Source of the DNA: Microcaldota archaeon
Lineage (GTDB): Archaea > Micrarchaeota > Micrarchaeia > Anstonellales > Anstonellaceae
Direction: 5' to 3'
Length of the DNA: 38,413 nt
Assembly (NCBI GenBank): GCA_021813025.1
Contig: JAKAME010000004.1
Location: 1 to 38,413 of the forward strand
Shown: piece after piece, positions 16,464 to 26,036 of the stretch
Numbering within the stretch: the first letter of the stretch is position 1
Layout of the letters: each line of letters opens with the position of its first letter
Notes under the pieces: generated by a model
Told to the model about the DNA's origin: nothing
Database searches by the model: none
The model's input: the letters and a program-made list of their open reading frames with translations, nothing else
Position numbers and translations under genes: made by a program

Positions 16464-17543
16464 TCAGTTCAGGTTGGGGTCATGACCGACTGGCGGCGGC
16501 TGGACAGGATTACTGCGCTGGAAGAAATCAACCCGGCCGTCATGGCTAATGGACACCATCGTATCGTTGTCACGAGTGATGTTCACGCTTAGTGGAACAA
16601 CCTCGTTGAGCGTGCGCTCGGCCGCCTCGCGCAGTGGCCTGACAATCCAGGCGTTGCGCTGCTGGGCATAGGACTTGACGCTCTCCTTGGTGCGCCAGAT
16701 GAAATAGGCCATCACCGGCATGGCGATAATGGCCGCTGCCACGGGCGCGGCCGGTGTGAGCGAGGCGCCGATGGCCGGAATGGCGTTGAGCTCAAGCGCT
16801 TTCCAGATGCCGAACGTCAGCTGCGCTGCCTTGATGGCCGAGGCGCCGAAGATGCCGGCAGCGCTCAGAGAGGCGACGCCCCAGCCACAGGCAGAGAAGA
16901 AGGGACCGTTGAAGCGGGGGGCGTTGTGGTGATTTAGCAGGCGGTTATCATTCAGCATGTTCATAGAGGCGTAAACATTCTCCAAGCCGCGCTCGATTAA
17001 ATCATGACGCTGAACCGGAGTCGCCTTCTCGTAGCGCTGGTAAATGTCGGTGCGGTAGTAGTCATCAAGATACTCGCGGCAGAGCTGCTCCAGACGCGTT
17101 TCCAGTTGCTGACGGGGAGCCTCGGGATTTTGCGCGAGCGCATCGAACCCATCCGCTATTCCATCAAGGCGGTTGGCGCGGCGAGCGCGGAAGGCGTTCG
17201 CCACAGCATGGCTGAGATTGGCAAAAAGATTAACAAACGCGGAGCCCATGCGGCGCATGGTCCGACCGAAAGCCTGGCGGATGCGGCCCAGGCGGGATGC
17301 GGCCGGCTCTTGCGGGGCGGCCGTAGCGGCCTGATTTTGATGAAGATCCATACGCTCGCGGATGGCCGCGGCCTGGTCGCGCGCGACTTGGGCTCGAGCA
17401 ATCAGCACATCGACATTCTCGACGTGCAGGTTGGCCAGCTGGAGCAGGGTGCGTGAAATCTGCTTGCCCCGGCGGGTGAGCGGAGCATGATAGAATTTCT
17501 TTGCCAGCGTCTGCACGTCTTGAGGGGTTTTGTAAGCGGCCAT
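16464..17543 (-). CDS. Hypothetical protein with paired membrane helices and coiled coil
   Basis: 359 residues. N-terminal ~200 residues are helical and charged (QISRTLLQLANLHVENVDVLIARAQVARDQ; LETRLEQLCREYLDDYYR). Two hydrophobic stretches at about 218-245 (ACGWGVASLSAAGIFGASAI) and 257-285 (AIPAIGASLTPAAPVAAAIIAMPVMAYF) could form a membrane hairpin. The C-terminus has VVPLSVNITRDNDTMVSISHDGRVDFF and a Pro-rich tail. A TATA-like ctttaaatata lies at about 17579-17589, ~40 bp before the ATG. No family recognised. Next to rtcB, same strand. Confidence 0.7.
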   Translation of the reverse strand: MAAYKTPQDVQTLAKKFYHAPLTRRGKQISRTLLQLANLHVENVDVLIARAQVARDQAAAIRERMDLHQNQAATAAPQEPAASRLGRIRQAFGRTMRRMGSAFVNLFANLSHAVANAFRARRANRLDGIADGFDALAQNPEAPRQQLETRLEQLCREYLDDYYRTDIYQRYEKATPVQRHDLIERGLENVYASMNMLNDNRLLNHHNAPRFNGPFFSACGWGVASLSAAGIFGASAIKAAQLTFGIWKALELNAIPAIGASLTPAAPVAAAIIAMPVMAYFIWRTKESVKSYAQQRNAWIVRPLREAAERTLNEVVPLSVNITRDNDTMVSISHDGRVDFFQRSNPVQPPPVGHDPNLN

Positions 17544-17621
17544 AGGGGTAACACCTGTTGTTTATTATGGAAAGATGTATATTTAAAGCTTTGGGAGGAG
17601 GGAAAGGAGGGAAAAGAGTGT

Positions 17622-20477
17622 TTAGCCCTTGACTACGGCGAGCGGCACAAGCCTTGCCACAATCCTCGACAAGCCAGCCATTTCCACAGAGCGCACCACT
17701 TCATCAACATCCTTGTATGCGCCCGGAGCCTCCTCTGCCAGCAATTCGCTCTCGGTGGAGCGCACCATGATGTTGCGCTCGCCAAGCCCTTTCTGGATTG
17801 ACTCACCGGTCCAAGTATGGACTGCCTTGGAGCGGCTCATGCGCCTGCCTGCCCCATGACAAGTAGAGCCGAATGTCTTGTCCATTGCCCCCTGCGCTCC
17901 CACCAGCACGTAAGATGCGGTGCCCATTGAGCCGGGAATTATGACTGGCTGGCCGATGTCGCGGTATTTGCTTGGAATCTCATTTCTGCCTGCTGCGAAT
18001 GCCCTTGTCGCGCCTTTGCGGTGAACGCACAATTTCTTCTTTTTACCATCCACTTCATGCTCCTCGAATTTGGCGATGTTATGGCAAACGTCATAGAGCA
18101 GGGGCATGGAATCCGAAGTGCCCTTGCCGAAAATGGTGTCAAAGGTTTCGCGCACTCCGTGCATCATGATTTGGCGGTTGTTGAACGCGAAATTCACCGC
18201 GCAGCGCATGGCGCCCAAATAATGCTTGGCTTCAGGAGAGCCGAGCGGCGCGCAGCACAATTCGCGGTCAGGCAGATGGATGCCGTATTTGGAGGCGGCT
18301 GAAACCATTGTCTGCAAATGGTCGCTGCAAATCTGGTGCCCGAATCCGCGAGAGCCTGAATGGGCCATCACAACAAGCTGGCCCTCATGCAGGCCGAATG
18401 ATTTTGCAACAGCCTCGTCAGCAATGCGCTCCACTTTCTGTATTTCAACAAAATGGTTTCCTGCCCCGACTGTGCCGAACTGGGGCAGGCCGCGCTTGCG
18501 CGCAAGAGGGGAAACGGCGGAGAAGTCCGCATCTTGCATGCAGCCGTTCTCCTCGCAGGCCTCGATGTCATCCTCCCTTCCCCAGCCCTGCTCGATGGCC
18601 CAGGGCACGCCGCGCGTGACCGCCTGCTCAAGCTCGTGCTCCTTGAGCCTCACCTTGCCCTTCACGCCGACTCCGGAAGGCACGTTCTTGAACAAGAGTT
18701 CGACCAGTTCGCGCTTTTTGGGGGCAAGGTCTTTTTCCTCCAAATCGGTGAGTATGAGGCGCACGCCGCAATTTGAGACGAGAATGCCGTCTGCGAAGAA
18801 GCGGTGGGCGTCCTCGACGTTGAGGTCGTACACTTCACCATCGTAGGGGATTTGCTCGACTGACGAGACTTCGTCCAGCAGCGCGCCGTGCCCGGCCAAT
18901 TGCTCCTCGCATTTGCGGCAGAATTTTTCGAACGAGTCGAAATCCAGCGTGATGCGCTGGCCTGCCCGATTTTCGTAATAATGCCTCTCGACAAAACGCG
19001 CATTGACGATGCCTTCCCGCACCAGCAGCCGCTGCGCCTCGGCCAGTTTGAGCCCTTTGGCCCGCAACTCTTTGGCCTTGGCGGCTGCGTCCGCCCTCAT
19101 GGACTGCAGCCTCTTTTTGCCCAGGATGTAGGCGCATGCCATCTCGCTCATGCGGCGGCGCTTGAGGTTGTATTCGAAGCCGACGCTCCTCCACAGGGCG
19201 AGAAGATTGCCTTCCTCCGCCCCGATTTCCAGGCGCAGGCGGACGACTTCGCCCTGCTTGTTGGGCTGCTCGCGGCGGGAGGCAATGCGGGTGACTTCCA
19301 CTCCAAATCCCTTGAGCATTTGCATGATGTCGATGAGGAACGCGCGCCCGCTCTCCTCGAATGACGCGTTCTTGTTCTGGGCAAGGATGGGGGCGTAAAA
19401 GCCGGTCTTGGAATGGGTGGATGGAGATGACAATTCGGCTCCGAAAAATCCGGCCAAAAAGAGGCGCTGGAGCCAGAGCGGCGCTTCCGTCAGCCAGCCC
19501 GGCACCCTGTAGGCTTGGTCGGTCTTTCGGCCCAGCGGGAAACCCAGAGTCAGCAGCTTGACGGCCAGCTCGCGGGAATATATGCGCAGCTCGCATGAGC
19601 GGCCGGTGAAATGCTTTTTCCCATACTGCGTCTGGATGCCGTGTTCGCGCTCGATTGGCACTGCGCTTGAATTGATGCCGAGTTCGGCCAAATCCTGTTT
19701 CATCCGCTTCATGTCCTCTTCATGCCCATAGGCGCGGATGCAGTATTTGCCCTTCCAGCAGGTCAGGCTCCCGTCCCCCAGCAGATAGCCAAACACTTTG
19801 GTGATGATGCCCATGGCCCGCTCGTCTTCAAATCCGGTCCTGGCGTATTCAACGCCGTTGAAATAGGAGACTGAGATGGACGCGCCGGCGGCCAGCTTGC
19901 CGGCCTCGCGCATGCCTTCCGCCGCGTGGATTGGATGGTCCTCGCTGCATTGCAGCTCGAAGCCGTTTTTCGTCCTGATGCGCAGCATGCGCCGGTCGGA
20001 TTTCTTTTTCATGAACGCCAGAATTTGATTGGATGAGCCGCCAGCATCAGTTGCAGCAGCGAGCCTGCGCTGCAGCATCGACATTTCGAATCCATTCGAG
20101 CGCGCCTGCACGGCGAGCTTTTCGCCCATGATCTCAATAGGCATGAAGAAGCCGAGGTCGGTGAGCACCTTGCTTCCCGGCTTAATGCAATTTATGTCAT
20201 AGCCCACGCCCCCGGGACTCACCACGCCCCCCATTTCAGGGTCGAAGGCGGCCACGCCGCCTATTGGAAAGCCGTAGCCCTCGTGCCCGTCAGGCATGAG
20301 GCAGGCGGGAGAGACTATTCCCGGCAGCGCGGCGACGTTCTGCAACTGCCAGATGGTGCGGTCAGTCTGCATGCTGGAGAGAAGGGTTTCGCTGGCAACT
20401 ATGCGAGCGTCCGTGCGCATGTCGCCGCTGCGAGCCAGCGTCCAGAGGGCGGGGCCTGAAGGAGTGATTGAGACCAT
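17622..20477 (-). CDS. rtcB: tRNA-splicing ligase RtcB, interrupted by an intein
   Basis: 951-residue precursor: 478 extein plus 473 intein residues. RtcB joins tRNA exon halves (2',3'-cyclic phosphate to 5'-OH) using GTP and Mn2+. Extein motifs: MPDGHEGYGFPIGGVAAF, GYDIN-CGVRLI (the split site), GAGNHFVEIQ, MAHSGSRGFGHQ, YDVCHNIAKFEEHEVDGK, GSMGTASYVL and FGSTCHGAGRRMSR with the guanylylated His. Mature length matches archaeal RtcB (~480). The intein sits just before the Mn-binding Cys97 (mature numbering), the same site as in the Pyrococcus enzyme as I recall it. TATA-like cttttaact at ~20503-20511 suggests a leaderless mRNA. Divergent from the 900-residue gene. Its likely substrate, intron-containing tRNA-Lys, is 7.2 kb away. 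Confidence 0.97.
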   Translation of the reverse strand: MVSITPSGPALWTLARSGDMRTDARIVASETLLSSMQTDRTIWQLQNVAALPGIVSPACLMPDGHEGYGFPIGGVAAFDPEMGGVVSPGGVGYDINCIKPGSKVLTDLGFFMPIEIMGEKLAVQARSNGFEMSMLQRRLAAATDAGGSSNQILAFMKKKSDRRMLRIRTKNGFELQCSEDHPIHAAEGMREAGKLAAGASISVSYFNGVEYARTGFEDERAMGIITKVFGYLLGDGSLTCWKGKYCIRAYGHEEDMKRMKQDLAELGINSSAVPIEREHGIQTQYGKKHFTGRSCELRIYSRELAVKLLTLGFPLGRKTDQAYRVPGWLTEAPLWLQRLFLAGFFGAELSSPSTHSKTGFYAPILAQNKNASFEESGRAFLIDIMQMLKGFGVEVTRIASRREQPNKQGEVVRLRLEIGAEEGNLLALWRSVGFEYNLKRRRMSEMACAYILGKKRLQSMRADAAAKAKELRAKGLKLAEAQRLLVREGIVNARFVERHYYENRAGQRITLDFDSFEKFCRKCEEQLAGHGALLDEVSSVEQIPYDGEVYDLNVEDAHRFFADGILVSNCGVRLILTDLEEKDLAPKKRELVELLFKNVPSGVGVKGKVRLKEHELEQAVTRGVPWAIEQGWGREDDIEACEENGCMQDADFSAVSPLARKRGLPQFGTVGAGNHFVEIQKVERIADEAVAKSFGLHEGQLVVMAHSGSRGFGHQICSDHLQTMVSAASKYGIHLPDRELCCAPLGSPEAKHYLGAMRCAVNFAFNNRQIMMHGVRETFDTIFGKGTSDSMPLLYDVCHNIAKFEEHEVDGKKKKLCVHRKGATRAFAAGRNEIPSKYRDIGQPVIIPGSMGTASYVLVGAQGAMDKTFGSTCHGAGRRMSRSKAVHTWTGESIQKGLGERNIMVRSTESELLAEEAPGAYKDVDEVVRSVEMAGLSRIVARLVPLAVVKG
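18771..20189 (-). other. Intein in RtcB with LAGLIDADG homing endonuclease
   Basis: 473 residues, Cys97 to Asn569 of the precursor, next residue Cys570. Block A: CIKPGSKVLTDLGF. Block B: GFELQCSEDHPIHA, with His but Cys where Thr is common. Endonuclease motifs: YLLGDGSL (residues ~231-238) and LAGFFGAEL (~341-349), the second degenerate but keeping an acidic residue at the catalytic place. Block F: YDGEVYDLNVEDAHRFFADGILVSN. The penultimate residue is Ser rather than the usual His. Splicing should yield DIN-CGV. Large inteins with two LAGLIDADG motifs are normally mobile. Confidence 0.96.
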
Positions 20478-20646
20478 AGAGGAAGATGGAGCAAAGGGAA
20501 GTTAAAAGGCTGGCGGCAAAGAAAGAGCGGGAGGGGAGGGCTGGAGCGGGGAAAGGCTGGCGGAAAGGGAGGGAAAAAGGGGGAAAAGCGGCAGGCAAGA
20601 AACAGGACGCAGCATTATAAAAACTCCCGGCGCGCCGTCTTATTGT

Positions 20647-23349
20647 ATGGGCCCCAAGACGAAGAGCAAGGCAGGGGCGCCGGAGTATGTGCCGGCGCCA
20701 AAGCCATCGGCCTATTTCTCGCCCTTCGCGCCGGCCACGCTGGACAGGCTGGAGGACGCGCTCATCAAGATAAAGAAGGAAGTCAGCCAAAGCCAGCGCC
20801 TCAAGCCGGAGGTGCGGCAGGAAGTCGCGCGCTGGATTGACACCTGGCTTTATGGCAAGGTGGGCCTTTTCTCAGGCACCCCCTGGGACACTATGCAGAT
20901 GAATTATCCTTGGGGCAAGCAGCAGCCGAAAGAGGTAAGGCTCGACATTCCGCACAGCCAGGAAGTGGGATACATTTTCCAGAAATATCTTCAGGACGTG
21001 CCGGGCCTGTCAGTGAAATCCCAGTCGCCTTCCTCGTTCGGCTCCCTTGTCAACTACCTCAGCTTCCGCCTCGAGCCCGCGCAGGGGCCGGTCATATTCG
21101 CATACAACCCCTTTGATGCGGCCATGATGAAGGGGCTGCACGACACCTTCAGCCCGCCGCAGATATGGCCGACGGATTATCTGTCCAAGAGCCGCGTGCA
21201 GATGGAGAAGGAGACGCAGGTGGCAGTGGGGCAGATGAGCGGGCGGATGAAGGAGAAGAGGGAGCAGGAGACGTTGGCGGCGCAGAAGCAGAAGGAGCTT
21301 GAGCAGAGCCCGAACAAGTACATGCAGCAGGTCAGCATCGCGGACGTGGTGCAGCGCAATGTCAAGCCCTCGCCTCTGCAATACGACGAGAAGAGCGACA
21401 CGTTCACCGAAAGTTATGTGGACACGAGGGGGCAGGTCGGCGTGCGCACCATCGCGGCCGCCGACGTGCTGATGGCCGGCGCGCCCGGCTTCAACTTCTC
21501 CGTCAACAGCATGGAGGAGTGGATGGCCGGACTTTTCCTTCCGATAGATTCCTTCCAGCATCTTGTCTCGAAATACCGGCGCAACGACCCAGACCACCCC
21601 GTAGGCTTCTGGGACTGGGCGTGGCTGGTGGCAGACATCGGCCTGACCGTGGCCGAAGTGAGGCTCGCTGCCAAGGCCATTCGCATAGTTTCCAACTCCA
21701 AATTCGTTCTGGACAAGGAGGTCCGCGGCACCATCGACCGCGCGCTGGAGGAGCAGTTCATCGGCGACCCGGCCAAGCAGTTCGCGGCCAAGCGCTACTG
21801 GAGGCGCAAGTTCCTCACCCAGCCAAAGAAACTGGCGGCCGAGAGCGCCGACGACTTTGTCCAGAAGGCTGTCAAAGTGGGCAGCGAGGGCGGCCAGCGG
21901 TATGCGACCGTGGCCAAAAAGGCGCAAATCGTCAGCTCCTCCCGCTTCGGGGCAAACATCGGCGAGCCAATCGATTTGGTGATAAGCGAAGGGCAGGTCA
22001 TCGGCACCAAGGCTACGGTGTGGCAGATGACCAAAAGCATCGCCCTTGTTTCGCAAGCCACCTTCATGACAACATTCTCGCTCTACAATATTGAGCGGGC
22101 GGTCGAGCTGAGCGTGTCCCGCACCCTGCCTAGCTGGGTGCTTGCAGAGCATCCTGATTGGAAGGGACAGAACATGAGCTACGAGGAGATGCGCAGGCTG
22201 GCGCTTACAGAAACGCGCATGAACATGGCCGCGATTTTCGGAGTGTTCGAAACTCTGGGCCTCACCTCGCGCGGAGTGCAATGGCTGGCCCCCAAGCTCA
22301 AGCTGCTCATCAACGACGGCATCAAGCTGTGCCTCAAAGGCAAAGACCCCACCATGCTTTTCCGCAAAGGCCTGACTCCAATACTGCGCGAAGGCGGCGT
22401 GCAGAATGTGCCGGACGTGCTTGAGAAGCCGCTTGTGACTCCGATGGTGAAGATTGTCCAAACCATTGCCAAGGTATCCAAGACCGGCGGGGCGCTGATT
22501 GCTTCCACGCCGGGCGAGATGGGCTTGGCAGACACCGCCTTCCTGACTTACTGGCAATTGGAAGCAGACAAGATTGAGAAAATCAAACAGGAGATGATAC
22601 AGGACGTGGTGGTGAGCAAGGCCACTGTGCATGTCTATGCGCCCTACAAAGGCGTGCAGCCGGTTGGGCCCAACGGGAAGGAAATCACAGACCCTCAAAG
22701 GGCCGAAAAGGAGAATGAACGCAACCTTGACCTCAAATTCGCCCACCTCTCTCCGGAGAAAGCGGTGAATTCCAGCACCAAAATAGGATTTTTGCTGGAC
22801 TTCGTACCAAATGCGCTGGTCATCAACATCAATGACCCGGCAGTGTACAAACGGGTTTACGATGGCACGGCAACCGAGCCGCCCATTCCCCTCTCCCTTC
22901 GCAACAACATCGCGCGCCTTGAGCTGGCGCTGGGAATCGTAAATGAGAACAACGGCATGCCGGCAACGGTCGATGAAATGGAACTTGACAAGCTGTCACG
23001 GCTTCTGATGAAAAGCTACCAGACGGCAGAACCTGCGCTCGATGCGCTTTATGCGAAATACAATGGCCATTCGGTGGACTTGTGGCTCGGCGTGGCTGAC
23101 CTGGCCGCGCGCTGGCTCCAGAACCCGTCGGCCATGGAAAAGGAACTGCCAGCCGGCGTCCACGACGCGTTCGTTCAGGCCTGGAACGAGCGCGTGCTCC
23201 AAGCGCCCAAAGAGGATGAAATCGGGACGTGGAAGATGGACGGCGTGAGTCCGGCGGACAAACAGTCCATGGCCGCCATGGGCCTGGTGCTGACCTACGT
23301 GCTGTGGGGGCATATTCCCCCCAGCATGCTGGAAAAGGCGAAACGATAG
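20647..23349 (+). CDS. Large hypothetical protein with central hydrophobic segments
   Basis: 900 residues. ATG 20647 lies ~30 bp after TATA-like cattataaaaac (20612-20623), so leaderless. N-terminal ~190 residues mixed, then a charged coiled-coil-like segment (~195-225, QMEKETQVAVGQMSGRMKEK). Hydrophobic stretches near ~320-345 (GFWDWAWLVADIGLTVAEVRLA), ~460-480 and ~525-545 (MNMAAIFGVFETLGL) could touch or cross the membrane. The C-terminal ~200 residues are helical. No signal peptide, no recognised family or catalytic motif. The next gene (55 bp later, own TATA) is similar in style, so the two may act together. Confidence 0.75.
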   Translation: MGPKTKSKAGAPEYVPAPKPSAYFSPFAPATLDRLEDALIKIKKEVSQSQRLKPEVRQEVARWIDTWLYGKVGLFSGTPWDTMQMNYPWGKQQPKEVRLDIPHSQEVGYIFQKYLQDVPGLSVKSQSPSSFGSLVNYLSFRLEPAQGPVIFAYNPFDAAMMKGLHDTFSPPQIWPTDYLSKSRVQMEKETQVAVGQMSGRMKEKREQETLAAQKQKELEQSPNKYMQQVSIADVVQRNVKPSPLQYDEKSDTFTESYVDTRGQVGVRTIAAADVLMAGAPGFNFSVNSMEEWMAGLFLPIDSFQHLVSKYRRNDPDHPVGFWDWAWLVADIGLTVAEVRLAAKAIRIVSNSKFVLDKEVRGTIDRALEEQFIGDPAKQFAAKRYWRRKFLTQPKKLAAESADDFVQKAVKVGSEGGQRYATVAKKAQIVSSSRFGANIGEPIDLVISEGQVIGTKATVWQMTKSIALVSQATFMTTFSLYNIERAVELSVSRTLPSWVLAEHPDWKGQNMSYEEMRRLALTETRMNMAAIFGVFETLGLTSRGVQWLAPKLKLLINDGIKLCLKGKDPTMLFRKGLTPILREGGVQNVPDVLEKPLVTPMVKIVQTIAKVSKTGGALIASTPGEMGLADTAFLTYWQLEADKIEKIKQEMIQDVVVSKATVHVYAPYKGVQPVGPNGKEITDPQRAEKENERNLDLKFAHLSPEKAVNSSTKIGFLLDFVPNALVININDPAVYKRVYDGTATEPPIPLSLRNNIARLELALGIVNENNGMPATVDEMELDKLSRLLMKSYQTAEPALDALYAKYNGHSVDLWLGVADLAARWLQNPSAMEKELPAGVHDAFVQAWNERVLQAPKEDEIGTWKMDGVSPADKQSMAAMGLVLTYVLWGHIPPSMLEKAKR

Positions 23350-23404
23350 AGAGCCGGCCCAAGGAGACAAGGGGTTATATATCTGTCGCACCCATAAATA
23401 AACC

Positions 23405-25432
23405 ATGAAACTCTTTAATTGGAAACAGGAGAAAAACGGCAGGCGCGACGAAAAGGGCGAGAATACTGTTAATAATACTTATTCCCCTTTCAAGTATAAG
23501 TTCGGATTGAGAGATTATGGGGTGATGGGATTGATGCTCTTGCAGGCCGGTCCGGTATATGGAACTGGAAGCTACGTGCACGGACAGAATCAGGCCAATG
23601 CCCAAGCCTATGATTTGATGCAGAAACTCAAACCCTTGGGTATTATTGCCACAATCGTGTTCAACAAGGCGACCAACGCGTATGAGACCCAGTTCAAAAT
23701 CCCCGGAGCCATGGCGCAGAGCGGCGAGCAGGGCAGCGGGATTCTGGATTTGGTGAAGTGGGTTGCCACCGGGATATACAACATGCCCGGGTCCTATTAC
23801 AAATCCATGTACCACGGAGACCCCGAAACGGTGAGCCTCACCACGGCAATCGGCACGACCGGGCTGACGTTTTGGGCGCTGGGAAAGTTCTTCCCGAATA
23901 AATTCGTGGTCAGCGGGGATGGCGACATCACGGCCATCTACAAGGGCGCCCTTGACAAAGCACAGGTGAACACGGTTCTGGACAGACTCAAGACGCGTGC
24001 CGGTATCGACGAGAAAGACAAGAAGGGTGTCGCCAACTATGACGCCCTCAAGGCTGACATCACCCAGGCCAAAACCAATGAGCGGATAGAAAAATTGAAA
24101 GAGAAGGCGACGCAAATCAAGAGCAGCCCGGACAATATGTTCACAGCAGATAATTTCAAGAAAATCAAGGATATTTCAGAGGATAAGCTCAAGGCCATCG
24201 TGGACAGCAAGCTGGAGCTCATCAAGCAGCAGATGCTGTACGCCGACGGGGCGCTGGACGGCGTGGCCTTCGACCTGAATGCAGACAAGATAATCGAAGG
24301 CGCGATGGCCAGCCGAGATGCGACAGCCTTGGCCAAAGCTCTCAACAGATACGTGCAGCTGGCCATCGATAACTTCGTCAATACTCAGGCGACCAAAGCC
24401 ATCGGCAGCGCGGTGAGCGCGGAAATCAAATGGGGGATTATTGTAGCAGATGCTGAGGGGCTGACGAAAAGCTTTAACAAATATTTCAATGAGTGGGTGA
24501 ACAACCAGCGCCTGCAAAAAGGCCAGAAGGCCGTGCTGGAGGGCGACGCGCTGGCCGAAGTCACCGGAAAAGCCCTGTGGGACCATGTCCGGAAGCTGCC
24601 CCCGAAGGAGCGGGGCAAGCTGACGACATCAGAGGATTTCGTGAATATAATGAAAGAAGAACTGGCAGGTGACCTGGCCATCGAGTTCACCCAGCCCAAG
24701 GGCCTCAGAGCACTCGTGAACAGGCTGGTGGGCAGAACGGGCTCGCGGGTTGTGGCAGGCATCATGGTGGGAGGTTTCGTCTACTTGCTTACGGACTATA
24801 TAATGACCCCCAAGGCACCAAGCGGCGGGGGCAGCGTCAACCTGCAGAACCCGCCGCAGCCAGAAGGGAAAGGGACGGTCCAGAAAACAACTGGCACGCA
24901 GTATGTTGACCCGCACCCGGGCTCACGGCCGGATTTCAAGACTCCAGCGAATATCTACCTGGGAAAAGAGCCGACGGACGAATACATCATGTATTGCAAG
25001 AAGGACATCGCCAAGCCAATTTCCAAACAGACCGTCTCGACTTACAATGCCACGCTAGTGCGGGCAGAGGAGAACGAAACTACTTCCTTCGGAGTAATTC
25101 CAAAGACGCCGGTCTATGCTGCGGCTGACCTCAAGGGGCTGCCCATGGTGGCGATTATGGGTGACGGAACAGTCGTTTACTCATATGGAGACAACACACC
25201 CGCGCTCACCAGCGACAATCAAACACTGGTGGTCCCCAAGGGCCATGCAATCTCGGTCTCAATCCTGATTGACCGCCAGAAGAGGACTGCGGATTTGATG
25301 ATTGAGGACGCCCAAGACTCCAAGAACAACGCCCATATCCCCGGACTGCCGCTGGGCAATTCTTGGAGCTTGGCCAACCAGCGCGGCTACCTGTTCCAGG
25401 AGCAGCTGCTGTGCAAGAAGGAGCTGAAGTGA
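23405..25432 (+). CDS. Large membrane-anchored hypothetical protein
   Basis: 675 residues. ATG 23405 follows TATA-like gttatatat (~23374-23382) at leaderless distance. Two moderately hydrophobic segments near 38-55 (YGVMGLMLLQAGPVYG) and 148-165 (TAIGTTGLTFWALGKFF), then ~300 residues of charged helices (KERIEKLKEKATQI type), one clear membrane helix at ~454-472 (VVAGIMVGGFVYLLTDYIM), and a ~200-residue C-terminal domain after a Pro/Gly-rich linker, probably outside, with strands and few Cys. No family recognised. Codon use and style match the neighbouring 900-residue gene. Confidence 0.75.
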   Translation: MKLFNWKQEKNGRRDEKGENTVNNTYSPFKYKFGLRDYGVMGLMLLQAGPVYGTGSYVHGQNQANAQAYDLMQKLKPLGIIATIVFNKATNAYETQFKIPGAMAQSGEQGSGILDLVKWVATGIYNMPGSYYKSMYHGDPETVSLTTAIGTTGLTFWALGKFFPNKFVVSGDGDITAIYKGALDKAQVNTVLDRLKTRAGIDEKDKKGVANYDALKADITQAKTNERIEKLKEKATQIKSSPDNMFTADNFKKIKDISEDKLKAIVDSKLELIKQQMLYADGALDGVAFDLNADKIIEGAMASRDATALAKALNRYVQLAIDNFVNTQATKAIGSAVSAEIKWGIIVADAEGLTKSFNKYFNEWVNNQRLQKGQKAVLEGDALAEVTGKALWDHVRKLPPKERGKLTTSEDFVNIMKEELAGDLAIEFTQPKGLRALVNRLVGRTGSRVVAGIMVGGFVYLLTDYIMTPKAPSGGGSVNLQNPPQPEGKGTVQKTTGTQYVDPHPGSRPDFKTPANIYLGKEPTDEYIMYCKKDIAKPISKQTVSTYNATLVRAEENETTSFGVIPKTPVYAAADLKGLPMVAIMGDGTVVYSYGDNTPALTSDNQTLVVPKGHAISVSILIDRQKRTADLMIEDAQDSKNNAHIPGLPLGNSWSLANQRGYLFQEQLLCKKELK

Positions 25433-25438
25433 TTATTT

Positions 25439-26035
25439 TTATTTTTCAAAAACAGCCAGTTTGAACACGCAGACAGATTCAAGCGGGCCCCCGATGAATT
25501 CGACTTTTTTTGCCCTCCGCCCGAACAGCCGCTCCAAATCGGCCACTTGGAAATCCTGCACATGGTCAGCAACTTTGGCAGGACTCTTGAGCATTACAAA
25601 GCGGCCGAAGGTCAGCCAGAATTCGTTTGGAACAGTTATGATGATGCGGCCGGAGGGCTTGGCAACCCTCAGCATCTCCCGAATCACAGGCAGAGGGTCG
25701 GAGAGATGCTCCAGCATCTCGGAACAAATGACGACCTCGAAATGCGCATCAGGATACGGGAGGACGCTCGCATCAGCGCATACGATGCTGGCCTTCTCCC
25801 CCAGGCGCTGCTGGGCGACCTGGACTACGGACAGGTCATAATCCACGCCATGCCTCTCTCCGCTCAGATGCTCAAGCAGAATGCCCAGTCCGCAGCCGAC
25901 ATCGAGCACCCGCGAGCCGGAAGCTGGGGGAACATGCCGCAAAATGCTGTGCAAGCGGTCCTGATGGAAATGGCGGATGATGGGGTTGGGGGAGAAGTAC
26001 ATGTCATAGTGGTCTGACAGGCTGACGAAAAGCAT
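25439..26035 (-). CDS. Class I SAM-dependent methyltransferase
   Basis: 198 residues, UbiE-like Rossmann fold: motif I RVLDVGCGLGILLEHL at 42-57, acidic HGVDYD at 62-67, DASVLPYPDAHFEVVICSEMLEHL (motif II and IV) and MLRVAKPSGRIIITVPNE (post-II). The N-terminal DHYDMYFSPNPIIRHFH lead is usual for the family. The stop of the upstream membrane-protein gene lies 1 bp before its start, so the two are almost certainly one operon. Methylation of a lipid, sugar or polyprenol intermediate would fit that partner, but the substrate is not shown by sequence. Confidence 0.9.
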   Translation of the reverse strand: MLFVSLSDHYDMYFSPNPIIRHFHQDRLHSILRHVPPASGSRVLDVGCGLGILLEHLSGERHGVDYDLSVVQVAQQRLGEKASIVCADASVLPYPDAHFEVVICSEMLEHLSDPLPVIREMLRVAKPSGRIIITVPNEFWLTFGRFVMLKSPAKVADHVQDFQVADLERLFGRRAKKVEFIGGPLESVCVFKLAVFEK

Positions 26036-26036
26036 G

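Noticed and set aside
21010-22746. 578-codon minus-strand ORF antisense to the 900-residue gene
   Set aside because: His/Leu/Arg-rich shadow typical of antisense frames in GC-rich coding DNA; the plus-strand gene has promoter and protein-like composition.
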